From assembly GCA_947643295.1 (NCBI GenBank), contig CANRVM010000018.1, forward strand, positions 1 through 14,330: a stretch of 14,330 nt of DNA, in the 5' to 3' direction. The notes beneath the pieces were generated by a model. It was not told where the DNA came from. It worked only from the letters and a program-made list of their open reading frames with translations, and searched no databases. This stretch comes from an uncultured Mycoplasmatota bacterium (GTDB taxonomy: Bacteria > Bacillota_I > Bacilli_A > RF39 > UBA660). The translations under genes and the position numbers were made by a program. Shown piece after piece: positions 14,008-14,330 of the stretch. Each line of letters begins with the position of its first letter. Position 1 is the stretch's first letter.

Positions 14008-14030
14008 AATATCTATTGAAGATATTTTTT
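14006..14030 (+). terminator. yebC terminator
   Basis: A perfect nine-base stem, AAAATATCT (14006-14014) with AGATATTTT (14020-14028), a five-base loop and a continuing T run. The first arm overlaps the yebC stop codon. Confidence 0.75.
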
Positions 14031-14070
14031 TTATTTGGTATACTTAAGATACAAAATAGGAGAGATTAAG

Positions 14071-14236
14071 ATGGGAAGACAAAGAAAAACTCTTAGAAAT
14101 AAGAGAAAAATAATAAAAGCATGGATATGCTGAACTATCTTTGGATATGGTAGTTGTATCTCTCATCATATAACATTTTTGTGAGGCGATACCATTGACA
14201 AAAAAAGAGTTAAAAAGTATAGAAACACCTTTTTAA
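14071..14236 (+). pseudogene. Possible broken small gene
   Basis: A good ribosome site (AGGAGAG, 14058-14064) precedes ATG 14071 and a basic start MGRQRKTLRNKRKIIK that hits TGA after 20 codons. In the adjacent frame protein-like sequence follows (HGYAELSLDMVVVSLII, TAA, then HFCEAIPLTKKELKSIETPF) to TAA 14234-14236. One indel and one stop codon would join these into a protein of about 54 residues. The family is not recognised. Alternatively the first part is a true 20-residue peptide and the rest is noise; a TTGACA at 14195-14200 with TATAGA 17 bases later could even be a promoter. Confidence 0.3.
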
Positions 14237-14242
14237 ACTCCT

Positions 14243-14330
14243 TTAAATTTCTTCTTTAGCTTCCTGTTTTTTCCCCACAATCTGTTCATATTGCTCTTGT
14301 GTGATTTTTCCTAATGCAACATATCTTCGC
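14243..14330 (-). CDS. 3' end of a minus-strand gene, cut by the window edge
   Basis: On the minus strand an open frame enters from the right edge and reads RRYVALGKITQEQYEQIVG, then a Lys/Glu tail to a TAA at 14243-14245. GKIT-EQY-IVG resembles the end of short XkdX-type phage proteins or SHOCT-like tails, but 29 residues are too few to decide. It is convergent with the small broken gene before it, without an obvious terminator between them. Confidence 0.45.
   Translation of the reverse strand, partial: RRYVALGKITQEQYEQIVGKKQEAKEEI

Overview
The window looks like chromosomal DNA of a very AT-rich Bacillota, most likely a Bacilli/Erysipelotrichia/RF39-type gut bacterium. The evidence is the base composition, AGGAGG-type ribosome sites, short AU-rich terminators, sigma-A promoters that often carry an extended -10 (TGn), and a typical low-GC Gram-positive YebC. 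Trp is read from TGG and TGA serves as a stop (end of the gene at 7481), so the standard bacterial code fits. No database search was possible; families were named from motifs.

Left accessory part (1-2640): this is a graveyard. A promoter-plus-terminator unit with no ORF (about 50-205) may be a small RNA. A multiply frameshifted gene (506-992) carries a HEPN-like R-x4-H motif. Next comes a likely type III toxin-antitoxin locus: promoter at 1048, short RNA with degenerate repeats, terminator at 1159, then a ToxN/AbiQ-superfamily (CptN-like) toxin that is complete except for one missing base in an A6 run (1225-1691). A second unrecognised frameshifted gene follows (1886-2537).

Middle part (2640-8105): a minus-strand dCTP deaminase-fold protein fused to a DUF1653 domain lacks the usual catalytic residues. 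A divergent plus-strand operon holds a PfkB sugar kinase, a stand-alone Smr domain protein and a GT-C-like membrane glycosyltransferase whose last 30 or so residues are out of frame. Convergent to it lies a GT2 polyprenyl-phosphate glycosyltransferase; donor synthase and GT-C enzyme could work together on cell-surface glycosylation. An N-formylglutamate amidohydrolase-family gene then follows a 17-codon leader ORF and a strong ribosome site with no usable start codon.

Right part (8105-14330): a two-gene operon encodes two large, unusual single-pass membrane proteins with very acidic cytoplasmic regions (8233-9720 and 9734-12655), neither of which I can assign to a family. A consensus promoter then drives a 140-residue orphan protein (12737-13159). 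The YebC/TACO1-family gene (13288-14007) has its own promoter and terminator. The right edge holds a probably broken small gene and the 3' end of a minus-strand gene.
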